Positions 54,935 to 64,000 of a DNA stretch of 64,000 nucleotides are shown here, in pieces. This stretch comes from Tillandsia leiboldiana (Eukaryota; Streptophyta; Magnoliopsida; Poales; Bromeliaceae), in contig CM055065.1 in NCBI GenBank assembly GCA_029204045.2, positions 9,306,521 through 9,370,520 on the forward strand, read 5' to 3'. The notes beneath the pieces were generated by a model. The model had not been told where the DNA came from, searched no databases, and saw only the letters and a list, made by a program, of their open reading frames with translations. Every line of letters starts with the position of its first letter. The first letter of the stretch is position 1. A program made the position numbers and the translations under genes.

Positions 54935-55084
54935 CCTAGGTTGTAGGTCGTGGTGGACTTAGAAACCCTAGGCTTGTGGTTGGATTAGAATGACTACGTG
55001 AGAGTCGTGACTTTTAGCGAGAGTCCTGATTGAGTTTTTACCTCTCCCAAGAGACGGGATGAGAGTTTGGCATGTTTATTCTCC

Positions 55085-55240
55085 TAAATCGATTATGTTG
55101 GTTGCAGACAACATAATGCTATGGAATGGATGACATGTCTTAGACTTTCGCTGGATTGGGTCGTATGGTTGTTGTGTCCTGACGTTTGTAGTTGTGTAGT
55201 GGGTGGCGATACCCCTGAGACGTCGTGTTGTGAAAAGGAC
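55085..55240 (+). pseudogene. gag leader and start remnant of gypsy C
   Basis: The leader (GACAACATAATGCT near 55108) matches the regions upstream of gag in A and D. The gag start is present as GAGACGTCGTGTTGTG near 55218, but its ATG is now ATA and the coiled-coil and capsid coding parts do not follow; repeats begin instead. Confidence 0.7.
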
Positions 55241-55735
55241 GCATTTTCCCTGGCTGAGTTACCAGGAGGGCATTTTCCCTGGCTGAGTCACCAGGAGGGC
55301 ATTTTCCCTGGCTGAGTTACCAGGAGGGCATTTTCCCTGGCTGAGTCACCAGGAGGGCATTTTCCCTGGCTGAGTCACCAGGAGGGCATTTTCCCTGGCT
55401 GAGTTACCAGGAGGGCATTTTCCCTGGCTGAGTCACCAGGAGGATATTTTCCCTGGCTGAGTTACCAGGAGGGCGTTTTCCCTGGCTGAGTCACCAGGAG
55501 GGCGTTTTTCCTGGCTGAGTTACCAGGAGAGCGTTTTCCCTGGCTGAGTTACCAGGAGGGCATTTTCCCTGGCTGAGTCACCAGGAGGGCATTTTCCCTG
55601 GCTGAGTTACCAGGAGGGCATTTTCCCTGGCTGAGTCACCAGGAGGGCATTTTCCCTGGCTGAGTTACCAGGAGGGCATTTTCCCTGGCTGAGTCACCAG
55701 GAGGGCGTTTTTCCTGGCTGAGTTACCAGGAGAGC
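55241..55735 (+). repeat. 29-bp minisatellite of gypsy C (about 17 copies)
   Basis: The unit begins GCATTTTCCCTGGCTGAG and ends ACCAGGAGG. GAGTT and GAGTC versions alternate over most of the array, giving a 58-bp dimer. It is related to the following 30-bp array, but the 29-bp period closes reading frames. Confidence 0.95.
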
Positions 55736-55739
55736 GTTA

Positions 55740-56640
55740 TCACTGGCTGAGTTACCAGGTGGATAATTATCACTGGCCGAGTTACCAGGTGGATAATTAT
55801 CACTGGCCGAGTTACCAGGTGGATAATTATCACTGGCCGAGTTACCAGGTGGATAATTATCACTGGCCGAGTTACCAGGTGGATAATTATCACTGGCCGA
55901 GTTACCAGGTGGATAATTATCACTGGCCGAGTTACCAGGTGGATAATTATCACTGGCCGAGTTACCAGATGGATAATTATCACTGGCCGAGTTACCAGGT
56001 GGATAATTACCACTGGCCGAGTTACCAGGTGGATAATTATCACTGGCCGAGTTACCAGGTGGATAATTATCACTGGCCGAGTTACCAGATGGATAATTAT
56101 CACTGGCCGAGTTACCAGGTGGATAATTATCACTGGCCGAGTTACCAGGTGGATAATTATCACTGGCCGAGTTACCAGATGGATAATTATCACTGGCCGA
56201 GTTACCAGGTGGATAATTATCACTGGCCGAGTTACCAGGTGGATAATTATCACTGGCCGAGTTACCAGATGGATAATTATCACTGGCCGAGTTACCAGGT
56301 GGATAATTATCACTGGCCGAGTTACCAGGTGGATAATTATCACTGGCCGAGTTACCAGATGGATAATTATCACTGGCCGAGTTACCAGGTGGATAATTAT
56401 CACTGGCCGAGTTACCAGGTGGATAATTACCACTGGCCGAGTTACCAGATGGATAATTATCACTGGCCGAGTTACCAGGTGGATAATTATCACTGGCCGA
56501 GTTACCAGGTGGATAATTATCACTGGCCGAGTTACCAGGTGGATAATTATCACTGGCCGAGTTACCAGGTGGATAATTATCACTGGCCGAGTTACCAGAT
56601 GGATAATTATCACTGGCCGAGTTACCAGGAGGATACTTTC
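55740..56640 (+). repeat. 30-bp minisatellite of gypsy C (30 copies)
   Basis: The unit contains ATCACTGGCCGAGTTACCAG plus a 10-base part reading GTGGATAATT or ATGGATAATT. The A-variant recurs at 55966, 56086, 56176, 56266, 56356, 56446 and 56596, mostly 90 bp apart, so the array grew as a three-unit block. It belongs to the same family as the arrays in the LTRs of D. The ORF running 55759-56817 (10-residue repeats with YHWPSYQ) is an effect of the period being a multiple of three. Confidence 0.96.
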
Positions 56641-56773
56641 CACTGGCCGAGCAACCAGATGGATGCGTTGCCCCTGGCCGAGTTACCAGGTGGGCGCATG
56701 CCCTGGCCGAGTTACCAGGAGGACATTTTTCCCTGGCCGAAGTACCAGGAGGATCATTTCCACTGGCCGAGCT

Positions 56774-56886
56774 ACGAGGGGCGATGCCGCCCAGTGAGAG
56801 GCGATGCCGCCCAGTAAGGGGTGATGCCGCCTAGTGAGTGGCGATGCCGCCCAATGAGTGGCGATGCCGCCTAGTGAGTGGCGAAG
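56774..56886 (+). repeat. 20-bp tandem repeat of gypsy C
   Basis: About five units of GGCGATGCCGCCCAGTGAGT with small variants, next to degenerate 30-bp units. Confidence 0.85.
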
Positions 56887-57259
56887 GTTTGGCCTGTTGA
56901 GGCGATTTTCACCTCCGGCCGAGTTACCAGGTGGTTATTTTAGTGAGATTGAGATGATCTGACAGGACGCCGAGATTTGATGGCGTCGAGTTCGTCCTGA
57001 TGGACTACCGGGAGCGTCTCCAGCCGTGAGTTGCTTGTTGACATCGTTTCCCTCTTTAAACGAGAGGGACCGAATCCCTGAACGATAAAGGAGCGAAAAC
57101 TTCGATAGACTGAGCCTAGAGTCTGTTCTTGTTGGATTGGGGTTCTAGGCACCGGTCTATCGGGATTTTTGGATTTTGGCCGCGACAGTCGGTTCTTCTC
57201 GCCTATGAGTGGGGTGTTGCTGCGAGTTGAGTCGTTGAGGGTTCTCCGACATAGCTGTG

Positions 57260-57475
57260 AGAGTGCTAGGGCATTTGCATCGATGTATGGGCTAGAGATA
57301 GTACCCTTAGCTTGTGCTCGTGAGGTTCAGATACCTGATCACGTGTTGCACATAGATGGGTGTTATTGGTCCTGCCCAGTGCAGTTGGGGCCCTGGTTTT
57401 TGCCTGTTGATCTTTTGGCTCTTCCTCAGCTCCGGGATTTCGAGGTAGTGTTGGGTATAGTACTGTGAGGATCTG
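57260..57475 (+). pseudogene. protease remnant of gypsy C
   Basis: ASMYGLEIVPLACAREVQIPDHVLHIDG...CPVQLGPWFLPVDLLALPQLRDFEVVLG in an open stretch that matches A (34185-34390). The DTG active site and everything after the LGM position are gone; the 27-bp minisatellite follows. Confidence 0.85.
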
Positions 57476-57489
57476 AGGCCTTGATGCTT

Positions 57490-57835
57490 GGGTTTACCAC
57501 TCCGTTGATACACGGTGGTGATGCCACGCCGTTGGCGCACGGCAGTGATGCCACGCCGTTGTTACACGGCAGTGATGCCACGCCGTTGGCGCACGGCAGT
57601 GATGCCACGCCGTTGTTACACGGCAGTGATGCCACGCCGTTGGTACACGACAGTGATGCCACGCCGTTGATACACGGCAGTGATGCCACTCCGTTGATAC
57701 GCGGTGGTGATGCCACACCGTTGATACATGGTGGTGATGCCACGCCGGTGGCGCACGGCAGAGAGGCCACGCCGTTGTTACACGGCAGTAATGCCACGCC
57801 GTGGGTGCACGGCAGTGATGCCACGTTGTAGGTAC
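57490..57835 (+). repeat. 27-bp minisatellite of gypsy C (13 copies)
   Basis: The unit contains GGCAGTGATGCCACGCCGTT plus 7 bases (GGCGCAC, GTTACAC or GATACAC types). Same family and same place as 22612-23010 in D. Confidence 0.94.
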
Positions 57836-58320
57836 ACAACGGTGAAAGTCTTTTGGATGTTTCGGACTTTTGACCGCGAGTTGGGCATCAGCTTTATGAT
57901 CGCCTTGTGAGCCAGTTTTCAGTCCCGTTCACCGACGGTTTGGTCCCCGTTAGGGTGTTCTTTATGAGTTGAGGGATCGACTTCGACCCGTGGGTCCGTT
58001 GGGGTTATAGCATGTTGAGCGACCAACTGTGGCACGAGATTGTATCTCTTGAGGATCCCTTTTGAGGGTAGCCTGCAGTTGAGTAGTCCACTCGGGTGGT
58101 TTTGGATCGGGAAGTGACCGAGTGAAGACCCCAACTTATTGGATTTCCCTTCCTTATTGGACGAGTCTGCGGGTATGCTTCGGGTCGGCTTGTTGAGGGT
58201 GGCACCATGTTGTGGTTTGGTGCGTATTACACTTGTGGTGATCTCAGTTTTCCCCCAGCCTTTTTAGTGGAGCCCTTGGTTTTTCACGTCTCAGCTCAGT
58301 AGTGATGTGTTTTTCCTCGC
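57836..58320 (+). other. unrecognised interior of gypsy C
   Basis: Between the 27-bp array and the chromodomain trace. No open frame with a recognisable domain; probably decayed pol. Confidence 0.6.
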
Positions 58321-58560
58321 CCGTGATTTACTTGCCTCTTTGAGATCCGTGATTATTGGAGTACGAGGGACGCCCGTTGCAATTTCTGGCTCGAGAGATG
58401 AGAGAATTGCACATCGGGTCATGCCGTACTTGTTGTTGTTGTTGCGGAGTAATCACGAGGAGCGAGTGGGGGAGCTGGAGGAGTATTGTTTGATACCTAG
58501 CCGTGGTATTCTTGACTCCTGATGGGCTTGATCTAGTTTCGAGGACGAAACTTTCTTTTA
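58321..58560 (+). pseudogene. chromodomain trace of gypsy C
   Basis: Short stretches match A's chromodomain: LAREMRELH near 58390 and SNHEERV near 58448. The frame is broken. The GTTTCGAGGACGAAAC box usual before the 3' LTR in this clade is at about 58535. Confidence 0.7.
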
Positions 58561-58571
58561 GTGGGGGAGGA

Positions 58572-61500
58572 TGTGAGGTCCTGGAATCCCCCGCGTAGGG
58601 TTGCTGGTTGTTGGGCAGCTTTCGGTCGCCGTTGGGGGTGTTGGTGCGCGTGTTGGGGGCCCAGAAATGGATTTGTAATGCAATTTGGGATTTGCTTGCA
58701 TCACTGGAGGCCTGCGTGGGTTGCGCGCAATTTGGACACAAGTGGTGGACTTCGGGCTTAAATTGAGACCCCGTGGGAAGTTGGAGGACCCGTCGGGTGT
58801 TTAGAAGTGTTTTCCGCGCGATTCAGATGTCAAAATTAGACTCCGGGTGAAGTCCGGATAAAAGTTTACCTCTCCGGTCGCCTTCGGGAATTTTTAGAGT
58901 TGGAATTGGGCAAATCGGACTTTAAAAATGGACCCGGCGCGAAAATCGGATCGAGTGGGCATTCGGCAAATTTTCGGGTGAGAATTTGGAGAAGCGGACA
59001 TCATTTCTGGACTCAGCGCGCGAAATCGCTAAGGATGGACTATTTATTTGTTGGATTTGGAGTCCGGTAGGCGTGCGCGCTTTTCGAGGCAAAGCGGCAC
59101 GCGGATCGAGACGCGCGTGGCACGGATCCCGAGGAGGCTGCGGCGCGTCAGGCGAGGCGCGGCTGACGCGACAGGGCGCGCCTCTGCGCGCGTCGGGGCA
59201 GGCGCACCATGCGCGGGCCACGTGGGGGCCGCCACGTGGCGGACCCCAGTTGGCGCCCGCGCGGGCGCTGGGGCGCCCGCCCGTGTCACGGGCGCGTGTC
59301 CCGCGCCTGTGGGCGGCCCGGTGTCACGCGCCCGTGTGGCGCGTGAGCTGCGCGGCCGCGTGGCGCGCAGGGACGCGGCCACGTGGCCGCCCTTCCTCTT
59401 GCGTGGGCCGGGTGCACCGTGGACCGCCCCCTCCCCTTTTCCTCTTTTTCTTCTTCTTCTTCCTCCCCGCAAGCCACTTCTTCTCCTTCTTCGGTTCCTT
59501 CTTCACCCGAGAGCGAGAGAGAGTGAGGAGGGAGGTTGTGGGATGTGCGGCGGCGCGCCGTGGACCTCGTGGAGCGCGCGAGTTTTTTCGTGGGGAGCGT
59601 TTCGGCGACGACGGCGCAGTCGGGTAGGTCCCGTGTGTTGGTTTTACTGTATTTTTGTACAGTTTTCGGGGCGACCTTTTGGACTGTAATTAACCCTCTT
59701 GCTCTTTTCTGTGTTGGGCACCGTGCATCGTTTTGCGTGCGGACTTCGTTTTGCGTGCGGACTCCGGCACCGTGCACCGTTTTGCGTGCGGACTCCGTTT
59801 TGCGTGCGGACTCCGGCACCGTGCACCGTTTTGCGTGCGGACTCCGTTTTGCGTGCGGACTCCTGCACCGTGCACCGTTTTGCGTGCGGACTCCGGCACC
59901 GTGCACCGTTTTGCGTGCGGACTCCGTTTTGCGTGCAGATCCTGGCACCGTGCACCGTTTTGCGTGCGGACTCCGGCACCGTGCACCGTTCTACGTGCAG
60001 ACTCCGTTTTGCGTGCGGGATCCTGGCACCGTGCACCGTTTTGCGTGCGGACTCCGGCAGCGGACATCGTTTTGCGTGCGGATCGCGTGGAGGCCAATTG
60101 CAAGTGTCTACGAGCAATTGGTGGCAAATCGAGGTGGGTGGCCTTATCTCCAAGTTTTATGTAATGTACATTATTCTATTGATGTAGGACTATGCATGAT
60201 AGTTTATTTCCTTGTGTAGCATGCTAGATTGTTGGAATGGCTATCCCTTTATTATCTGTTAAAGTAGTTATCTTGGAACTTGACCTAGCACCCCCGTCAT
60301 ATGTTGTATGTGTAACCAGACTAGTAGAAAACCCTCACTTGGGCTAGGGTTATTTATGCTTAGACATCCACACTGTTCCTTCATCCCTGGACATAGTGTT
60401 TTCTCGCCCGGGTAGTGGGCCGAGAGGTCGGGAATTGCTTTAGTGTGGGATGCTTTTACACTCTTGCCTGGGAGCAGAGTGGAGTCTGGGTAGTTGTACT
60501 GGGTTGCTTATCTGTGCCCGGGAGCCGTTTGGGTAAACGGTAGTCCCGGGAGGTCTTGTTTCCCTGTTGTGCCGTCGTGGAGGGAGCCGTTGCGCAGACG
60601 GCAGTCCCGGGCCGTCGAGTATCTTCCGGTCCGTCTTGTTGGGAACCGTTGGGTTGACGGTGGTCCCAGGTCGTTGAGTGTTGTCCGACCTGTTTTGTTA
60701 CCCTGAGTTGTGGGTCGTCCCTGGCTGTGGAGTATCTCCAGCCAGTGAGCCTTGTGCTGCGAGCCGTTGGTGTGGCTAGTGTCTCGTCTTTCGAGTTAGC
60801 CGAGCAGCCGAGTCGTCGAGAGTGCTCCGACTGTTGTGCGAGGTATTTGGGGATCTTGAGCCCTACCGTTCTGAGAGTGAGCGTGGATTTGACTAGCCTG
60901 CATATGCCAATGTTTGATACTCTATGCCGCGCCGTTCTACTCAGTTGGAGTCGCGTCCTGAGATGCCGCTGTGGATACGATGGTTGGCCTGTTGAGGCAG
61001 TTTTCCGCAGTTGAGGCAACGATGGGCCTGTTGAGGCAGGTTTTGCGCGAGGGATGAGTTAGTAGGACAGGACGCCCCACGTAAATCCCGTCCTCATGGG
61101 GATGTGTGGTAGTGGGCAGGAGCGTTCCTAGTCGACGGGCGCAGGCTTGACTGGACCTTTGAGGTAGTCAGTTCGTTTGGGTCGATTGAGCACCTTGGGT
61201 GCGAGTGGTCTCATTTACTTTCATCTGCTCCACTTTTTGGAGTATCTAGATAGAGGGCATGGGTAGCTGTAGAGTAGCTCCAGCTTTTCTTGTTTCCGTT
61301 TGCATTGCGTTGTTATCTTTGGCCTCTAGTAGACTTGGTGGGCAGACCGTTGGGCTTGTTGACGGCACCCACTGAGAACTACTGTGGGAAGTAGTTCTCA
61401 CACCCGTCGTGGTGTCTTTTTCCCCAGGAACTTCTCCTCCCTGTTCCTGTTGCTCCAGTTGCTGATCCTTCTTGACCGAGGCGAGGGAGTCGCGAGCTAG

Positions 61501-61942
61501 TTCCCTACCCGTCATTGGAGTGTAGCGGTACCCCTTCAGAGGAGAGCTTCAGTAGATTAGTTTTCTTCTTTTTCCTCTGTTGAGAGACCTTTGTTGTGAG
61601 GTATAGAGTTGTACTTTATTTTACAGTTTGAGAGACTGTTGTAGTGAGGATATTCTTGTATCGAGAGTCTGTACACTGTTGTATTCATTGGAGATACCTC
61701 CCCTTTGAGTTTTTGTATCAGAGGACTTTGTATATGATAGTATTTGGGGAGATGGATATTGTATTATTTCAGTTGTACAGTGTTTGGACTTCAGTTTTAG
61801 TCGTTTACTTTCAGCTCTGATATCTGTATCTCTGTAGTTGATTCTTTTCTGCAGGTTAGACGCTTCGTCTGTACGGCAGTTCCGTACAGATGGCGGATCT
61901 GTTAGTGAGCCCGGGTCGCAGTTTCGACCCCGGGGCGTGACA
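58572..61942 (+). repeat. 3' LTR of gypsy C
   Basis: 3371 bp. It lacks a segment of about 45 bp around the 18-bp palindrome of the 5' LTR (join near 59410, between GTGCACC copies) and differs in the 49-bp array. Confidence 0.93.
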
Positions 61943-62078
61943 GGGAGACTCTGTCCGTTTGATCTAGTGACCTGTGTATATGTGGCGGGTCTAGGCACGT
62001 GCCGTAGGGTAAAGGCTTTTAAAGAAAACAAATTGGGCCGTTTTTTCGCTTTCTCTGATCTACCCCCGGGGTGTGACA
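61943..62078 (+). repeat. gypsy H 5' LTR, segment 3 (3' end)
   Basis: Matches the start of E read in reverse (TATGTGGCGGGTCTAGGCAC near 61980) and ends GGGGTGTGACA at 62078. A degenerate primer site TGGTATCTGAG follows at 62087-62097. Confidence 0.82.
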
Positions 62079-62097
62079 GATTAAGATGGTATCTGAG

Positions 62098-62249
62098 CGT
62101 AAAGGGCACCTGTAGTGGTCCAGGTCCCCATGCAGTCTTTCCCGTGAATCCTATGTGGTAAACACCTGTTGATGGTGTGTCTGGTCCTAGTGCATCAAAG
62201 GGATAGCACAGATGGACCAGTGAGGATTTGTAGCTGTTTGGCCTCCGGC
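62098..62249 (+). other. unassigned stretch after gypsy H primer site
   Basis: No ORF and no similarity to other parts of the window that I can see. It should be H's leader. Confidence 0.5.
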
Positions 62250-62522
62250 TACTTTTTTTGAACTTTACAAAGGTTTTGGGCCAACAGAGGTCGGATTTGG
62301 ATTCAGCCGCGGAAAAACAATGAAAACACGGCTATTGCTTATTTATTTCTGAAGTCCGGATGCCCAAAAACGGACTGCCCGGAAGTTTTTAGTGATTTCT
62401 GGTGCATGGGGGGGGGGACCGTCGACCGCCGGTGTGCCACAATGGTGCCTGTCATTGGGCCGATTTGCAGCGCTCGGTCCACAGAGCGGCGTGGCTTGGG
62501 TGCACGGACCTGGCGCAGGACA

Positions 62523-62541
62523 CGTGGCAGGCGTGGATTGG
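62523..62541 (-). promoter_or_regulatory. perfect ER-stress element (CCAAT-N9-CCACG) in LTR K
   Basis: Minus strand CCAAT (62541-62537), nine bases, CCACG (62527-62523), about 510 bp upstream of the TATA box. Further units at the same spacing are 62606-62624 (CCAAC/CCACC) and 62688-62706 (CCAAT/CCATG). Confidence 0.6.
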
Positions 62542-63049
62542 CAGGCTCTCAGTGCGCGGTTCACCTGAGTTTGCGCGGCGGTGCATGGACCAGGGCGAGG
62601 GGACAGGTGGCACACCCCGGTTGGTCGGCGCACGGCGGCGCGGTCCACGGAAACCCAAAAGCGGTGCGTGGACCGGGTGTAGGGGCACATGGAAGCCTTT
62701 GATTGGAGGGCTCACTGGGCGCGGTGCACGGAGGCGCGGGGAGCTGCCTCGGGGCGCCGTGCGCGTCAGGGCGCCAGGGCGGCGCGACAGGTGCAGCACA
62801 TTGGCACTGTCGATGGGCCACGTGGCGCTCGCGGAATGGCGGGCGCCAACCACCGCGTTGACGGGAAGAGGGCCACGTGGCCGCTTCTGAGCGGCTCCGC
62901 ACGGCTGTCCGCTGTTCGGGAACACGTGGCGCAACCTGAGCGATTCGGGCGCTCATCGCAGGCCGGCCCACAGGAGTTTCGGGCGCCCGAAATCCCTCCA
63001 GCGCCCGTAAGTGGGGACAACACGTATTTTCGGATTTGTTCGGTTTGCC

Positions 63050-63057
63050 TATAAATA
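63050..63057 (+). promoter_or_regulatory. TATA box of LTR K
   Basis: TATAAATA followed by GGCCAAGAACACC. Confidence 0.72.
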
Positions 63058-64000
63058 GGCCAAGAACACCTGCGTTTTTCTTTTTCCCTGCTCAGTATTT
63101 CTCAGTGCAACCTCAGCAAGATCTTCATCTTCCAGAGCTGCTTCCACCTGAGGATTCCTGGGATTTTTGGTGGCACGCACTTCGAGGTTTCCGATTTTAC
63201 GACGCAGCGAAACGTTCTTGCATTGGTGTCTTCTCCGTCGCATTCGGTGCACGAGCTCTCTCGGCCTACTCCGACCATCTTTTCCGGCGATTCTTATGCC
63301 GTTGGCTTCACAACAGGTAGGGCTACGACTTTCATGTTTTGGGCCTCCCCTCTTTTCGAGTTTTTCTTGGAGTTCTCTGAGCCTTTTTATGACCTATTTT
63401 CTACTGCGGAGTTTTGGACAGCACCTTGGTTTTTCGGCGATATCTCCGTGCACAGGCATCGGATTGAGGCGTGCCAATAGTCGTTTTGCATCTACACATC
63501 GCAAGGAGCATCCTCGTATTTTTCCTGGATTTTTTAAGTTTTTCCCGAAGGTGAAAATTCCACTTTTCTGGACGAAGTGTTACAGATTTTGTACTTGGGA
63601 TTTTTGGAGATGGTCACCTTGCCGATTTTATATCTTGACCTACAAAACTCAGTTTTGGACGTACAGGTACTCGTTTTCGATCGGCTCGTCGCGACGGTCG
63701 TGGCGGTAATTTTTCTAGAATTTTCCGAGCCCATCCGCGGGTGAAAACAGAGCGTTTCTGGACTGTTATTTAGTGACAGCATGTATTTGGGGTACTTGTA
63801 TGTTTATTTGTGTGTATGTTGGGGTATTATGTACAGTGATCGCGGCGAACTGTCTTTTTGGGCGAGGGCACTCTTGGACTTGGATTTAGCGTGTGGAGGT
63901 GGGTATTGTTGTGAACCTTACCCTTGATTACCCACTAGGTATATGGCGATATTTCCATGTTATGTTGTTAATTGTACCCCGTGGATAAATATAGCATGCT

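Larger units (their letters stand above)
51534..61942 (+). mobile_element. gypsy C, minisatellite-filled non-autonomous element
   Basis: 10.4 kb, TGTGAGG...GCGTGACA, duplication GGGAG at 51529-51533 and 61943-61947. LTRs 51534-54915 and 58572-61942 are nearly identical. The 3.66-kb interior keeps the primer site, a short gag start without ATG, a protease stretch and chromodomain traces. The rest is tandem repeats of 29, 30, 20 and 27 bp. A polypurine tract TAGTGGGGGAGGA precedes the 3' LTR. Confidence 0.92.
62250..64000 (+). repeat. gypsy LTR K (B/C family), 5'-truncated and running off the window
   Basis: GGATTTGGATTCAGC near 62293 matches LTR B near 13762. A GC-rich U3 with six CACGTGG-type modules (62521-62945) is followed by TATAAATA at 63050-63057 and a T-rich leader. 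The first part of the LTR is missing. Frames at 62340-63710 are compositional. Confidence 0.8.

Noticed and set aside
55741..56640. CRISPR-like regular 30-bp repeats
   Set aside because: The repeats are head to tail with no unique spacers, and the context is a plant retrotransposon.
55759..56817. 352-codon ORF with 10-residue repeats (YHWPSYQ core), and similar ORFs at 17966-18760 and 24970-25734
   Set aside because: The unit is 30 bp, so any frame without a stop in one unit is open over the array; frames on both strands are open. Unit differences change residues freely (Y/C, K/E, V/M/R), with no sign of protein-level constraint, and the same array lies inside LTRs of D.

Overview
The window is retrotransposon-dense plant nuclear DNA, probably intergenic heterochromatin of a flowering plant with a large genome. 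I found no host gene, rRNA or tRNA. The grounds are Ty3/gypsy polyproteins with integrase and chromodomain of the Tekay/Del type, Ty1/copia elements of the SIRE/Maximus type (UBN2-like gag, CCHC knuckles, envelope-like third ORF), a TRIM, and primer-binding sites matching the 3' end of plant initiator-tRNA-Met (TGGTATCAGAG). The species cannot be named from the sequence. Working names P, I, T, G, A, B, D, E, J, H, F, C and K are used for the elements.

Left part (1-9662): gypsy P (+) runs from the RT catalytic motif at base 2 to a truncated 3' LTR at 9086. It is split by copia I (628-6468, target duplication GTGTT), which keeps only a broken gag. A 576-bp TRIM (T, 9087-9662) then joins P's LTR to the middle of an envelope-like ORF belonging to a second copia relic, G.

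Centre (9663-39951): G's envelope-like ORF was hit by gypsy A (10043-37891, minus strand, duplication CCTTC). A's pol was hit by a solo LTR E (29017-32652, duplication ACCAC) and by an LTR, B, which in turn contains the non-autonomous gypsy D (17303-28332). G's 3' LTR closes the block at 39951. It lies inside a gypsy LTR fragment J, so the deepest stack is J > G > A > B > D.

Right part (39952-64000): J also contains the 5' LTR of gypsy H (+). That LTR was invaded by copia F (42378-50903, duplication CTTAG) and by gypsy C (51534-61942, duplication GGGAG). H's LTR ends at 62078 beside a degenerate primer-binding site. A further gypsy LTR, K, runs off the window end.

Most coding sequence is broken. 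Autonomous pol genes are decayed, and four elements are deletion or replacement derivatives: I (gag only), F (gag fused to RNase H, plus an envelope-like ORF), D (coiled coil plus zinc knuckle without capsid) and C (coding space largely replaced by minisatellites). The most interesting signals are non-coding. (1) The LTR leaders of the copia elements carry arrays of stem-loops with a constant 6-nt loop TGGATT and compensating stems. (2) The B/C/K gypsy LTR family carries repeated G-box/CCAAT pairs at fixed spacing, two of them exact matches to the ER-stress element CCAAT-N9-CCACG. (3) F has a promoter-like module and a possible 5'-UTR intron ahead of its envelope-like ORF. (4) Closely related 30-bp minisatellites sit in the LTRs of D but in the interior of C.
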